Notes: generated by a model from the letters alone, not told the origin. A stretch of 43,067 nt of DNA from Mycoplasma sp. CAG:472 (GCA_000437315.1 FR899395.1:1-43067); one strand, 5' to 3'. Numbered from the stretch's first letter, positions 1-7,187 are shown. Program-made: numbers and translations.

Positions 1-60
1 CCTTTATTCTATCTATAATAATTTAATCATTATTTTAATATATTTTCAAGTATGTTAATT

Positions 61-72
61 AAAAAAAACTAG
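61..72 (-). terminator. Left half of the split enolase terminator
   Basis: On the minus strand this half reads CTAG followed by eight T residues. Its partner, AAACTAG (minus strand, 1432-1438), contains the eno stop codon TAG. If the insertion sequence and one copy of its 6-bp target duplication are removed, the minus strand reads AAACTAG, loop TAAATG, CTAGTTTTTTTT. That is a perfect 7-bp stem with a 6-nt loop and a T tract, a standard Rho-independent terminator. The two halves are now about 1.35 kb apart, so the hairpin cannot form as it originally did. Confidence 0.8.
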
Positions 73-78
73 CATTTA
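73..78. repeat. Target-site duplication, left copy
   Basis: CATTTA lies directly against the outer TG of the left terminal inverted repeat. The same six bases lie directly outside the right end (1426-1431). The duplicated bases are exactly the loop of the former eno terminator. Confidence 0.85.
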
Positions 79-113
79 TGAAGTTGTAAGATAAATGTAG
101 ACATAAAAAAACT
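79..113 (+). repeat. Left terminal inverted repeat of the IS
   Basis: It begins TGAAGTTGT and contains GTAGACA followed by an A-rich block ending in AAAACT. It matches the reverse complement of the right end over most of 35 positions. The first nine bases and the GTAGACA block are identical. Confidence 0.8.
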
Positions 114-127
114 GTCTACATTTTTTT
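96..127 (+). terminator. Hairpin plus T run inside the left end of the IS
   Basis: TGTAGACA (96-103) and TGTCTACA (113-120) are perfect reverse complements with a 9-nt loop, and seven T residues follow (121-127). In the plus direction this has the form of an intrinsic terminator. It would stop transcription entering the element from outside, before the OrfA start region. Such insulation is known for several insertion sequences; here it is inferred from sequence alone. Confidence 0.55.
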
Positions 128-151
128 GTTATAATAAAATTGGAGGTAAAT

Positions 152-502
152 ATGGCAAGAATAAGAAAAGAGCCAAATAGATATTGGTCGAAAGAAGATA
201 AAATGAAAATGATAAATGAAGTATTAGAAGGAGAATCATCTTATGAAGTTGCAAGGAAATATGATGTATCAAGTGGGATGATAAGAAGTTGGATTATTAA
301 ATATAATCAATTTGGAGAAGAATCATTAGTTAATAAAAAGAAACCTGGAAATCCTATGTCTAAATATTTCGTAACAAAACATTTTAATTCAAGAGAAGAA
401 GAATTAGAATATGAAAATATGCGATTAAGAATTGAGAATGAACGATTAAAAAAAGGATACCTTGTGAAAGGAGATGGTTCAATTGTAGTATTCAAGAAAT
501 AA
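152..502 (+). CDS. IS3-family transposase OrfA (HTH protein)
   Basis: OrfA is a 116-residue DNA-binding subunit that recognises the IS ends. Residues of about 10-50 form a helix-turn-helix of the IS3 OrfA type (SYEVARKYDVSSGMIRSWI). Residues of about 78-97 are rich in Leu and Glu (EEELEYENMRLRIENERLKK), a leucine zipper used for dimerisation. The ATG at 152 is chosen because GGAGGT lies five bases upstream (142-147). A TATAAT at 130-135 could be the -10 of its promoter, although no good -35 is seen. The frame ends after the region that overlaps the OrfB frame, and a run of seven A at the end of the zipper is the likely frameshift point. Confidence 0.85.
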   Translation: MARIRKEPNRYWSKEDKMKMINEVLEGESSYEVARKYDVSSGMIRSWIIKYNQFGEESLVNKKKPGNPMSKYFVTKHFNSREEELEYENMRLRIENERLKKGYLVKGDGSIVVFKK

Positions 503-1326
503 AACAAAAAGAATTTGAAATAATAGAATTATTAAGTAAAGACTTTTCTATTAAATCATTATGCGAAATAATGAATGTATCAAGAAGTGGTTATTATAAA
601 TGGATAAAAAATAGAGACATCTTAAACAATTATGAAATAAATCGTAAAGATTTAGGTGAATTAATTAAAGATATACATAAAAGAAAACCAAGTTATGGAT
701 ATCATAGAATAAATGCTATTATACGAAGAGAAAGTGGATGGGTTGTATCTGATAATCTAGTTCATAAGGTGTGCAAGTTATTAAATATAAAATCCAAGGC
801 AAAACATTATAAATATAAGAAACCAGGAGAAGAATCCATTAAGTTTAATAATGTTATAAATGGAAATTGGAATACTAAAAGACCTTTTGAAAAAATAGTT
901 TCTGATACAACAAGAATATGGTTTAAAAGAAAAGCTTACGATTGGACATTCTATTTAGACATATTTAACAATGAAATAGTTGGATACGATGTACGTGAAT
1001 CAATGTTTGGAAATGGGAATATAAATCATAGAGAAGCTTTAAATAATATGTTAAATAATAAAATAAAAAGAGGTTATAAAGACTTTGATACAATTTTTCA
1101 CACAGATCAAGGTACAGTATATTCCTCAATGTCATTTAACAATATAATCAAATCTTATAATATAACAAGATCAATGTCACGAGCTGGTACACCAACTGAT
1201 AATCCGGTAATTGAATCAAAAAATGGATGGCTCAAAAAAGAAATGTATATTGATTTTGACATAAATAATTATAACACAGTTCAAGAATTTATTGATGATA
1301 TTGTTTATGACAACAATTATTTATGA
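442..1326 (+). CDS. IS3-family transposase OrfB (DDE integrase), 3'-truncated by an in-frame TGA
   Basis: This frame is open from 442; its first ATG is at 571, in the middle of the N-terminal HTH, so it is probably made as an OrfA-OrfB fusion by -1 frameshifting. The rve integrase core is present. Counting from the ATG, D112 (in SDTT), D179 (in HTDQG) and E215 (in DNPVIES) form the triad, with exactly 35 residues between the last two, as expected for DD(35)E enzymes. A TGA at 1324-1326 interrupts the frame. The following 20 codons to the TAA at 1387-1389 still encode the usual IS3 C-terminus (PSYALNYKTPIEYKT). UGA is a stop in this genome, so this is probably a nonsense mutation that removes the last conserved motif. 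Confidence 0.85.
   Translation, partial: TIKKRIPCERRWFNCSIQEIKQKEFEIIELLSKDFSIKSLCEIMNVSRSGYYKWIKNRDILNNYEINRKDLGELIKDIHKRKPSYGYHRINAIIRRESGWVVSDNLVHKVCKLLNIKSKAKHYKYKKPGEESIKFNNVINGNWNTKRPFEKIVSDTTRIWFKRKAYDWTFYLDIFNNEIVGYDVRESMFGNGNINHREALNNMLNNKIKRGYKDFDTIFHTDQGTVYSSMSFNNIIKSYNITRSMSRAGTPTDNPVIESKNGWLKKEMYIDFDINNYNTVQEFIDDIVYDNNYL
448..454 (+). other. Candidate -1 programmed frameshift site (A7)
   Basis: Seven A residues occur as A AAA AAA in the OrfA frame, followed by GG, exactly at the end of the leucine zipper (RLKK). Slipping back one base enters the OrfB frame, which has no stop from 442 onward. IS150-type elements use an A-rich heptamer at this position. No stimulatory structure was identified. 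Confidence 0.5.
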
Positions 1327-1348
1327 CCTAGTTATGCTTTAAACTATA

Positions 1349-1383
1349 AAACCCCAATTGAATATAAAACTCAATTAGGGTTT
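1349..1383 (-). terminator. Bidirectional hairpin near the right end of the IS
   Basis: AAACCC with AATTGA (1349-1361, one mismatch) pairs with TCAATT and GGGTTT (1371-1383) around a 9-nt loop. On the minus strand GGGG is followed by TTTTA. The hairpin lies over the last transposase codons. It could partly replace the eno terminator that the insertion split, because eno transcripts now run into it. Confidence 0.45.
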
Positions 1384-1390
1384 AAATAAT

Positions 1391-1425
1391 AGTTTTTTAC
1401 TGTCTACTTTTTATTGACAACTTCA
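1391..1425 (-). repeat. Right terminal inverted repeat of the IS
   Basis: On the minus strand it begins TGAAGTTGT, then contains AAGTAGACAG and ends in AAAAAACT. It mirrors the left end. Confidence 0.8.
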
Positions 1426-1431
1426 CATTTA
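1426..1431. repeat. Target-site duplication, right copy
   Basis: CATTTA is identical to 73-78 and directly abuts the element and the eno stop codon (minus-strand TAG at 1432-1434). Confidence 0.85.
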
Positions 1432-2649
1432 CTAGTTTAATTTATCTTCGATTTCCATAAGACGATTATATTTACAAATTCTTTCTCCTCTTGAAACAGA
1501 ACCTGTTTTAATAAAATCAAGATTTAGTCCTACACCTAGATCCGCTATAAAAGTATCCATTGTTTCACCACTTCGATGAGAAATAATTGTTTTATACCCA
1601 TTTTTCTTTGCGGTATAAATAGTATCTAAAAATTCAGTTACACTACCAACTTGATTAGCTTTAAGAAGTATTGCATTTCCAGCACCAAGTTCTATACCTT
1701 TTTCTAAATATTTTTTTTGAGATACAAATAAGTCATCACCAACAATCATTATTTTACCATTAAAATATTTAGTTAATTTACTAAAACTTTCATAATCATT
1801 TTCTTCGAAAGGATCTTCAATACTTATAATTGGATATTTTTTTATTAAATCTACATAATAATCAAATAATTCATCCTTTGATAACTTTTTACCATCGACT
1901 AAATAGCTATTTCCATCATATAGTTCTGATGCTGCAACATCAAGGGCAAAAAATACATCAGTTCCTGGAGTATAACCACTTTCTGTAATAGCCTTTACTA
2001 AAATCATTAAGGCTTCTTCATTATTTTTTAAATCTGGTGCAAATCCACCTTCATCGCCAACACCTGTTGATAAATGATAACCCTTTAAAATAGATTTTAA
2101 AGTATTAAATATTTCACTCGCACATCTAATTCTTTCTTTTTCCTCTTTTTGAACAGGAACAAGCATAAACTCTTGAATATCTAAATTATTATCTGCGTGT
2201 TTTCCACCGTTAATAACATTAATCATTGGTACAGGCATATTAAATTTACCAGTACTAACAAACTCAAATAATTCTTTACCTTCGAGTTTTGCTAAACATT
2301 TTAAAGCACATAGTGATACCCCTAAAATAGCATTAGCTCCAAGTTTAGATTTATTTTCAGTTCCATCAAGTTCAAGCATCTTTTTATCAACATTTTTAAT
2401 ATTTAAATCCATATTATAAAGTGCTGGGAATATTATTTCATTAACATTTCTTACAGCCTTTAAAACACCTTTACCATGATATCTTTCATCATTATCACGA
2501 AGTTCTAACGCTTCCTTACTTCCTGTTGAGGCTCCAGATGGAATAGATGATGTTGCCTCTACTCCATTTTCTAAGGCCAAAGTTATCTCTAAAGTGGGAT
2601 TTGATCTACTATCAAGAATTTCTCTTGCTTTTATTTCTTTTATCTTCAT
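1432..2649 (-). CDS. eno: Enolase (phosphopyruvate hydratase)
   Basis: Enolase is the glycolytic enzyme that interconverts 2-phosphoglycerate and phosphoenolpyruvate, with Mg2+, in the cytoplasm. Family motifs are in order: AREILDSRSNPTLE near the N-terminus, the SGASTG loop, GDEGGFAPD, the metal ligands in SIEDPFEE and VGDDLFVS, the lysine in LLKANQVGS, and ISHRSGET with GLNLDFIKTGSVSRGER at the end. At 405 residues it is about 25 shorter than usual but has no missing motif. GGTAGGT precedes the ATG. It lies six bases after a DUF308 gene and is probably cotranscribed with it. Its original terminator has been split by the IS just beyond the stop codon. Confidence 0.97.
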   Translation of the reverse strand: MKIKEIKAREILDSRSNPTLEITLALENGVEATSSIPSGASTGSKEALELRDNDERYHGKGVLKAVRNVNEIIFPALYNMDLNIKNVDKKMLELDGTENKSKLGANAILGVSLCALKCLAKLEGKELFEFVSTGKFNMPVPMINVINGGKHADNNLDIQEFMLVPVQKEEKERIRCASEIFNTLKSILKGYHLSTGVGDEGGFAPDLKNNEEALMILVKAITESGYTPGTDVFFALDVAASELYDGNSYLVDGKKLSKDELFDYYVDLIKKYPIISIEDPFEENDYESFSKLTKYFNGKIMIVGDDLFVSQKKYLEKGIELGAGNAILLKANQVGSVTEFLDTIYTAKKNGYKTIISHRSGETMDTFIADLGVGLNLDFIKTGSVSRGERICKYNRLMEIEDKLN

Positions 2650-2655
2650 AATTAC

Positions 2656-3234
2656 CTACCAAAATATCTTTGTTATCTCATTTGCTCTTTTCTTAAGAAG
2701 TACTAAATCTGTTATATCAAGAATACTTGAAAGCACTAAAAATGTTCCAATTACTTGAGTAACTGTAAGTGCGGAAAATGGATTTGATAATACTAATATT
2801 CCAAATACCATAAGCATTACTCCAATTACAAAAGTAATTAACCAAGATGAATCATCACCTATTTTAAACCATACACCATAAGTTACTTTATTTGCTCCGA
2901 ATACAATTAAATATAATCCTAAACAAATTGTTAAAAATGATGTAACTGAAAATGGAACTAATATAATAATTGCTCCGATTAAAACAAGTATTATTCCAAA
3001 AAGTAAATTAAGTGAATAAAGTTTTGCACCATTTCTTGATATAAACTTATAAATTGTATTAATACCTGAAAGTGCAAATAAAGCTCCAGTTATAACACCA
3101 ATTAACTTATTAGACATTTCTGGCATAAATATAAGTACTGCTCCAATTAAAGCAATAACAATTGAAGTTACTATAGACATCATAATAAATTTATTAAATC
3201 TATCACTTATTGTCTCTCTAACTATTCTTCCCAT
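2656..3234 (-). CDS. DUF308 (HdeD-like) membrane protein
   Basis: A 192-residue integral membrane protein of about six hydrophobic helices arranged as repeated pairs with short polar turns. The glycine-rich repeats (IALIGAVLIFMPE, ILVLIGAIIILVP, VMLMVFGILVLSNP) are typical of the DUF308/HdeD family, whose precise function in Gram-positives is unknown. The ATG at 3234 (MGRIVRET) is preferred because AGGATG lies upstream. An upstream in-frame extension exists but would begin inside the promoter. Expression is probably from the promoter whose -35 is shared with the divergent FemAB-like gene; eno follows after six bases. Confidence 0.8.
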   Translation of the reverse strand: MGRIVRETISDRFNKFIMMSIVTSIVIALIGAVLIFMPEMSNKLIGVITGALFALSGINTIYKFISRNGAKLYSLNLLFGIILVLIGAIIILVPFSVTSFLTICLGLYLIVFGANKVTYGVWFKIGDDSSWLITFVIGVMLMVFGILVLSNPFSALTVTQVIGTFLVLSSILDITDLVLLKKRANEITKIFW

Positions 3235-3259
3235 ATTTTTTTCACATCCTATCATATAT

Positions 3260-3311
3260 ATTATAATAATTTTTTTTACTAATTGCAATTATTTATTTTT
3301 AATGATATAAT
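3260..3311. promoter_or_regulatory. Divergent promoter pair sharing one -35 hexamer
   Basis: TTGCAA at 3283-3288 is its own reverse complement. Rightward it is followed by a 17-bp spacer and TATAAT (3306-3311), which drives the FemAB-like gene. Leftward it is followed by a 17-bp spacer and TATAAT on the minus strand (3260-3265), which drives DUF308-eno. Both spacings are ideal for sigma-A. One polymerase bound at the shared hexamer should exclude the other. Confidence 0.75.
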
Positions 3312-3337
3312 AATCTCTTTAAAAAAGGAGGATAAAT

Positions 3338-4576
3338 ATGCAAATAAGAACAATTACTTTAAAAGAATTCCAAGATTTTTCTGAAAACTGGGAACATCAA
3401 AATTTTCATCAAAGTATTAGTTATGCTCTTTTAAAAAGTGAAGAGGGCTATGAATATGAAATGATTGGCTATTTTGATGGCGATTCAATAGTTGCTAGTG
3501 CTCTTGTACTTGTTCAAATGATTAATAGTTATCTATATGCATATGTTCCCGAAGGCTTTTTAATTGATTATAAAAATGAAAACTTACTTAATAATTTTAC
3601 TAAAGATTTAATAAACTTCTATAAAAAAGAGGGTATTGCTTTTATAAGAATAAATCCTACAATACCTATTGCTAAAATAGATAATAAAACAAAAAATCCT
3701 ATATATAATGATAACTACCGTATAATAGAAATATTAAATAGATGCGGTTATATAAAAATAGATACCTCTAAAGTATTTACTTCAATATTACCTACTTATG
3801 AAGCAATTGTAAATTTAGATAATTTTAATATAAATAATTTAAATAAAAATGTTAGAAATAAAATTAGAAAATGTGAAAGAAAAGGTTTAATTATAGAAAA
3901 ATCTGATGCACTAAGTATGGATAAATTATATAAATTTATTAAAAATAAAATACATAAAGATATGTTTCATTATAGTGATTATTATAATATTTTTAATAAA
4001 GAAAATGCTATTGATTACTTTTTAGTTAAAATAGATAATGAAAGTTTAGCAATAAATAGTCAAAAAGCTTATGAAGAAGAAAAAGAAAAAAATGAACTTT
4101 TAAGTAAAAAACTTCTTAAAGTACCAAGTGAAAGAAATATTAATAAAAAGATGAATTCTGATAAAACACTTCTTTGTTTAAAAGAGGATATTCTTCTTTC
4201 AAATAAATATCTTGCTAATAATGAAGATAATTATATAGCGGGAGCTCTTGTTGTAAAATGTAAAGATAAAATATCTATTTTAGTAAGTGGTTATGATAAA
4301 AAATATCAATCATTTTCACCAAATTATTTCTTATTTTATAAAATATTAATGAACTATAAAAATAATTATAAGTTTGCCTCTTTAGGAGGTGTCTCTGGTA
4401 ACTTTTCAAAAGATAGTAAATATTATGGCCTTGATAATTTTAAAATGGGATTTAAACCTGATATATATGAATATATTGGAGAATTTGATTTAATATTAAA
4501 TAAAATAAATTATTATTTCTTAAATAAAAAGAATTTAGTAGAAAAAGAATTTAAAAAAAATAAGTATCTAAAATAA
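3338..4576 (+). CDS. FemAB-family peptidyltransferase-like protein
   Basis: A 412-residue protein of the FemA/FemX/MurM type. These enzymes use aminoacyl-tRNA to add the first residues of the peptidoglycan cross-bridge to lipid II. The two GNAT-like halves can be seen: the N-terminal part includes LYAYVPEGFLIDY and IAFIRINPTIPI, and the C-terminal part includes YIAGALVVKCKDKISILVSG and FASLGGVSGNF with YGLDNFKMGFKP. A charged, Lys/Glu-rich stretch around residues 245-285 fits the helical arm of this family. AAAGGAGG precedes the ATG. The substrate and the amino acid added cannot be told from sequence. It has its own promoter and ends in a terminator shared with the convergent gene. Confidence 0.85.
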   Translation: MQIRTITLKEFQDFSENWEHQNFHQSISYALLKSEEGYEYEMIGYFDGDSIVASALVLVQMINSYLYAYVPEGFLIDYKNENLLNNFTKDLINFYKKEGIAFIRINPTIPIAKIDNKTKNPIYNDNYRIIEILNRCGYIKIDTSKVFTSILPTYEAIVNLDNFNINNLNKNVRNKIRKCERKGLIIEKSDALSMDKLYKFIKNKIHKDMFHYSDYYNIFNKENAIDYFLVKIDNESLAINSQKAYEEEKEKNELLSKKLLKVPSERNINKKMNSDKTLLCLKEDILLSNKYLANNEDNYIAGALVVKCKDKISILVSGYDKKYQSFSPNYFLFYKILMNYKNNYKFASLGGVSGNFSKDSKYYGLDNFKMGFKPDIYEYIGEFDLILNKINYYFLNKKNLVEKEFKKNKYLK

Positions 4577-4591
4577 CAGATACTTATTTTT
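4556..4591. terminator. Shared bidirectional terminator
   Basis: AAAAATAAGTATCT (4556-4569) pairs perfectly with AGATACTTATTTTT (4578-4591) over an 8-nt loop. The arms supply the T tract in each direction. The FemAB-like stop codon lies in the loop (4574-4576), and the stop codon of the opposing gene lies in the right arm (4584-4586). Confidence 0.85.
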
Positions 4592-4775
4592 GTAATAATA
4601 GATAAAGTTTTAAATATATAGAAATATCTTCATTATTATTTAATAAAATATTATATAAATCTATAGTTCTAATTCCCATTTTATATGCAATATCTACCAT
4701 ATTTATTTTATTACTAGCAATTAGTTTTAAACATCTATTAGATATATTTGTTATAAAATCATTTTTTTCTTTCAT
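4584..4775 (-). CDS. Small HTH-like protein
   Basis: A 63-residue protein containing a probable helix-turn-helix (INMVDIAYKMGIRTIDLYNI), of the kind found in small Xre or sigma-like regulators, followed by a short acidic, leucine-rich tail. No family could be assigned. The ATG at 4775 (MKEKND) has GGAG seven bases upstream; another in-frame ATG lies at 4787. It overlaps the end of the preceding gene by 17 bases, so the two are probably translated together. It ends inside the shared terminator hairpin. Confidence 0.6.
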   Translation of the reverse strand: MKEKNDFITNISNRCLKLIASNKINMVDIAYKMGIRTIDLYNILLNNNEDISIYLKLYLLLQK

Positions 4776-5901
4776 TAGTTTCTCCATAAATTACTTCATT
4801 TATTAATTTTTTATTTTTATTTATAAAATTAAAAGTTAAATCAATTATATTATTTTTATTACCAAAGGCTAATATATAAATATTATTATTATATTCAATA
4901 AATGTTAGTGCTTGATCACCCAAAGTATTAACTCTTATTATATAATTACTATCTATATTAACCTTTACTGGTTCAATACCCTTTTTATAGTCTAAATTAC
5001 CCATCTGAAGTTTATTTAATAGTTCTATTGGTATATTTATATCTGTTAAGTTAATAACTTCATTAGGCATCTCAAATACGTTTTCTTTAGGGATAATTTT
5101 TTTACATTCTTCATAAATATCATACATATTATCAAGTAATTTAGTTATTTCTTCATCCGAGGATATATTAGAGTTAATCATTATATCTAAATTTCTTTCA
5201 AGTGTTTGTAAAACAGTTAGTAAAGTAATAAAATTAACTTCAGGGTACATAGCATTATCAAAATCTAAATATGGTTTTGCAAGTGATAATATACTTACTA
5301 CTGCTTCATTATTTAAATAATCTTTGTATAATAATTCATTACTTTTAAGAAATGCTATTATAGAAATATATTTTTCATTATGAAGAAAATTCTCTTTTAC
5401 TTTATTATCTCTTTTTGGAAGTTCAACTTTAGAAAGAGAAGCATCAAAATTATTCTCAACAGGTTTTCTTTTATTAGGTTTATAATTAGATAAAACTATA
5501 TTTATTTCACTTATAGAAAATTTATGTTTCATCATAAATTTAGTTATAAATGAATAATCAAGTGATCCATTATCAAAATCCTCTTTTAGATCAGATAGTT
5601 CATAATATCTTTTATCAACATTTTCAAAAATAGAACTATTTAATATCGTTGATATAATAGAATCATATAGTGAAAATTCATAATAATCTTTTTCTGTTAA
5701 ATTTTTACCCTCTATAATTAAATTTCTAAAATCACTTTCAAAGTATTTATTATTTTCAGGGTAGTCTAAAAGAGGATATAATTTTTTTATATCCATCGAA
5801 GAAGTAAAATTTTTTAATATACCTAAAAAATTTAATTCAGATAAAATCTCTTTATAATACTCTAATAAATAATTATTAAATTTGTCCATTGTATTTGTCA
5901 T
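4759..5901 (-). CDS. Hypothetical protein, 380 residues
   Basis: Not recognised. It is soluble, with no signal peptide or membrane helix. The first 230 residues look mostly alpha-helical and acidic, with a Lys-rich linker near residues 150-170 (KPNKRKPVENN, VELPKRDNK). The last 90 residues look beta-rich (VKVNIDSNYIIRVNTLG, LTFIEYNNNIYILAFG). It ends in TGA. It overlaps the small HTH gene downstream, which suggests a two-gene unit. A good promoter lies just upstream (5922-5950). A role in regulation or replication could be imagined from the HTH partner, but nothing in the sequence proves it. Confidence 0.7.
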   Translation of the reverse strand: MTNTMDKFNNYLLEYYKEILSELNFLGILKNFTSSMDIKKLYPLLDYPENNKYFESDFRNLIIEGKNLTEKDYYEFSLYDSIISTILNSSIFENVDKRYYELSDLKEDFDNGSLDYSFITKFMMKHKFSISEINIVLSNYKPNKRKPVENNFDASLSKVELPKRDNKVKENFLHNEKYISIIAFLKSNELLYKDYLNNEAVVSILSLAKPYLDFDNAMYPEVNFITLLTVLQTLERNLDIMINSNISSDEEITKLLDNMYDIYEECKKIIPKENVFEMPNEVINLTDINIPIELLNKLQMGNLDYKKGIEPVKVNIDSNYIIRVNTLGDQALTFIEYNNNIYILAFGNKNNIIDLTFNFINKNKKLINEVIYGETNERKK

Positions 5902-5921
5902 ATACTACTCTACCCTAGATA

Positions 5922-5950
5922 ATTTTAACATAATATAATTAAAGTTGCAA
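5922..5950 (-). promoter_or_regulatory. Promoter of the 380-residue gene
   Basis: On the minus strand TTGCAA (5945-5950), a 17-bp spacer and TAAAAT (5922-5927). It starts directly beyond the tuf terminator. Confidence 0.65.
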
Positions 5951-5951
5951 A

Positions 5952-5981
5952 TAAAAAAACCACGAAATTAATCGTGATTTT
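5952..5981 (-). terminator. tuf terminator
   Basis: On the minus strand AATCACGA, loop TTAAT, TTCGTGGTT, then a run of T. It lies 11 bases after the tuf stop codon. Confidence 0.85.
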
Positions 5982-5991
5982 TAGTTATTCC

Positions 5992-7158
5992 TTATTTTAA
6001 AATTTCAGAAACAACACCGGCACCAACAGTTCTTCCACCTTCACGGATAGAGAATTTAGTACCTTTTTCAAGAGCTACTGGAGCAATTAGTTCAACAGTC
6101 ATGTCAACTTTATCGCCAGGCATAACCATTTCAACACCAGCAGGTAGTTCAATAACACCTGTTACGTCAGTAGTTCTGAAATAGAATTGTGGTCTATAAT
6201 TTGAGAAGAATGGAGTATGTCTTCCGCCTTCTTCTTTAGATAGAACATAAACACTTGCAGTGAATTTTGTATGAGGTGTAACGCTTCCTGGTTTAGCTAA
6301 AACTTGTCCACGTTCAACATCATCTCTAGAAATACCACGAAGTAAAACTCCAGCGTTATCTCCAGCTTCAGCAAAGTCTAATGTTTTTCTAAACATTTCA
6401 ATACCAGTTACAACTGATTTTTGAGTAGGTCTTAAACCAACGATTTCAACTTCGTCATTAAGTTTAAGAATACCTCTTTCAACACGACCAGTAACAACTG
6501 TACCACGTCCTGAAATAGTAAATACGTCTTCAATACTCATTAAGAATGGTTTATCAGTATCTCTTACTGGTGATGGAATATATTCATCAACAGCAGCCAT
6601 AAGGTCACGGATACTCTTTTCAGCTTCAGGATCTCCTTCAAGAGCCTTAAGAGCTGAACCTCTTATGATAGGACATTCAGTGTCATAACCATATTCTCCT
6701 AATAATTCTCTGATTTCCATTTCTACTAAATCAAGTAATTCTGGATCATCAACTTGATCACATTTGTTCATGAAAACAACAATTTTAGGTACTCCAACTT
6801 GTCTAGCAAGTAAGATATGCTCTCTTGTTTGAGGCATAGGACCATCTGCAGCTGATACTACTAGAATAGCACCATCCATTTGAGCTGCACCAGTAATCAT
6901 GTTTTTTACGTAGTCAGCATGTCCTGGACAGTCAACGTGAGCATAGTGACGTTTTGCAGTCTCATACTCAACGTGTGCAGTATTAATAGTAATACCTCTT
7001 TCTCTTTCTTCTGGAGCTTTATCGATATCTGCATAATCAACAAATTTTCCAAAGTATTTAGTGATCGCAGCAGTTAATGTAGTTTTACCATGGTCTACGT
7101 GTCCAATAGTACCAATATTAACGTGTTCTTTTGAACGATCAAATTTTTCTCTTGCCAT
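5992..7158 (-). CDS. tuf: Elongation factor Tu
   Basis: EF-Tu is the GTPase that delivers aminoacyl-tRNA to the ribosomal A site. G1 is GHVDHGKT (residues 19-26), followed by the switch II motif DCPGHADYVKNMITGAAQMDGA, split here as DCPGHADY and KNMITGAAQMDGA, and G4 as NKCD. Domains 2 and 3 follow, including GRGTVVTGRVERG and the end motif FSIREGGRTVGAG. At 388 residues it is close to the usual 394. GGAGG lies 11 bases before the ATG. It is last in the rpsL-rpsG-fusA-tuf cluster but also has its own promoter in the 67-bp gap after fusA. Confidence 0.99.
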   Translation of the reverse strand: MAREKFDRSKEHVNIGTIGHVDHGKTTLTAAITKYFGKFVDYADIDKAPEERERGITINTAHVEYETAKRHYAHVDCPGHADYVKNMITGAAQMDGAILVVSAADGPMPQTREHILLARQVGVPKIVVFMNKCDQVDDPELLDLVEMEIRELLGEYGYDTECPIIRGSALKALEGDPEAEKSIRDLMAAVDEYIPSPVRDTDKPFLMSIEDVFTISGRGTVVTGRVERGILKLNDEVEIVGLRPTQKSVVTGIEMFRKTLDFAEAGDNAGVLLRGISRDDVERGQVLAKPGSVTPHTKFTASVYVLSKEEGGRHTPFFSNYRPQFYFRTTDVTGVIELPAGVEMVMPGDKVDMTVELIAPVALEKGTKFSIREGGRTVGAGVVSEILK

Positions 7159-7187
7159 ATAATATTTTCCTCCTTTTCTACTATTAT

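Larger units (their letters stand above)
79..1425 (+). mobile_element. IS3-family insertion sequence (IS150-like), about 1.35 kb
   Basis: The element has TG...CA ends, imperfect terminal inverted repeats of about 35 bp, and flanking CATTTA direct repeats. Two overlapping reading frames encode an HTH OrfA and a DDE-integrase OrfB in the -1 frame. This is the IS3-family layout, and a leucine-zipper end followed by a run of A is typical of the IS150 group. OrfB has a premature TGA close to its end, so the element may be inactive. It sits between the two halves of the enolase terminator, and both of its genes run opposite to eno. Confidence 0.9.

Noticed and set aside
1..60. Possible gene end or regulatory site at the left edge
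   Set aside because: Only AT-rich sequence without a frame, hairpin or promoter that could be supported.
1324..1326. Selenocysteine codon in OrfB
   Set aside because: IS3 transposases have no Sec at this place and no SECIS-like hairpin follows directly.
571..1389. UGA read as Trp (mycoplasma code) because the OrfB frame continues through TGA
   Set aside because: At least nine clear genes end in TGA at the expected length (for example map, ftsX, secY and the DUF362 gene), several overlapping the next start as ATGA. TGG is used for Trp throughout.
1432..2649. Enolase truncated by the IS insertion
   Set aside because: The stop codon is outside the element and the family C-terminus is present; only the terminator is split.
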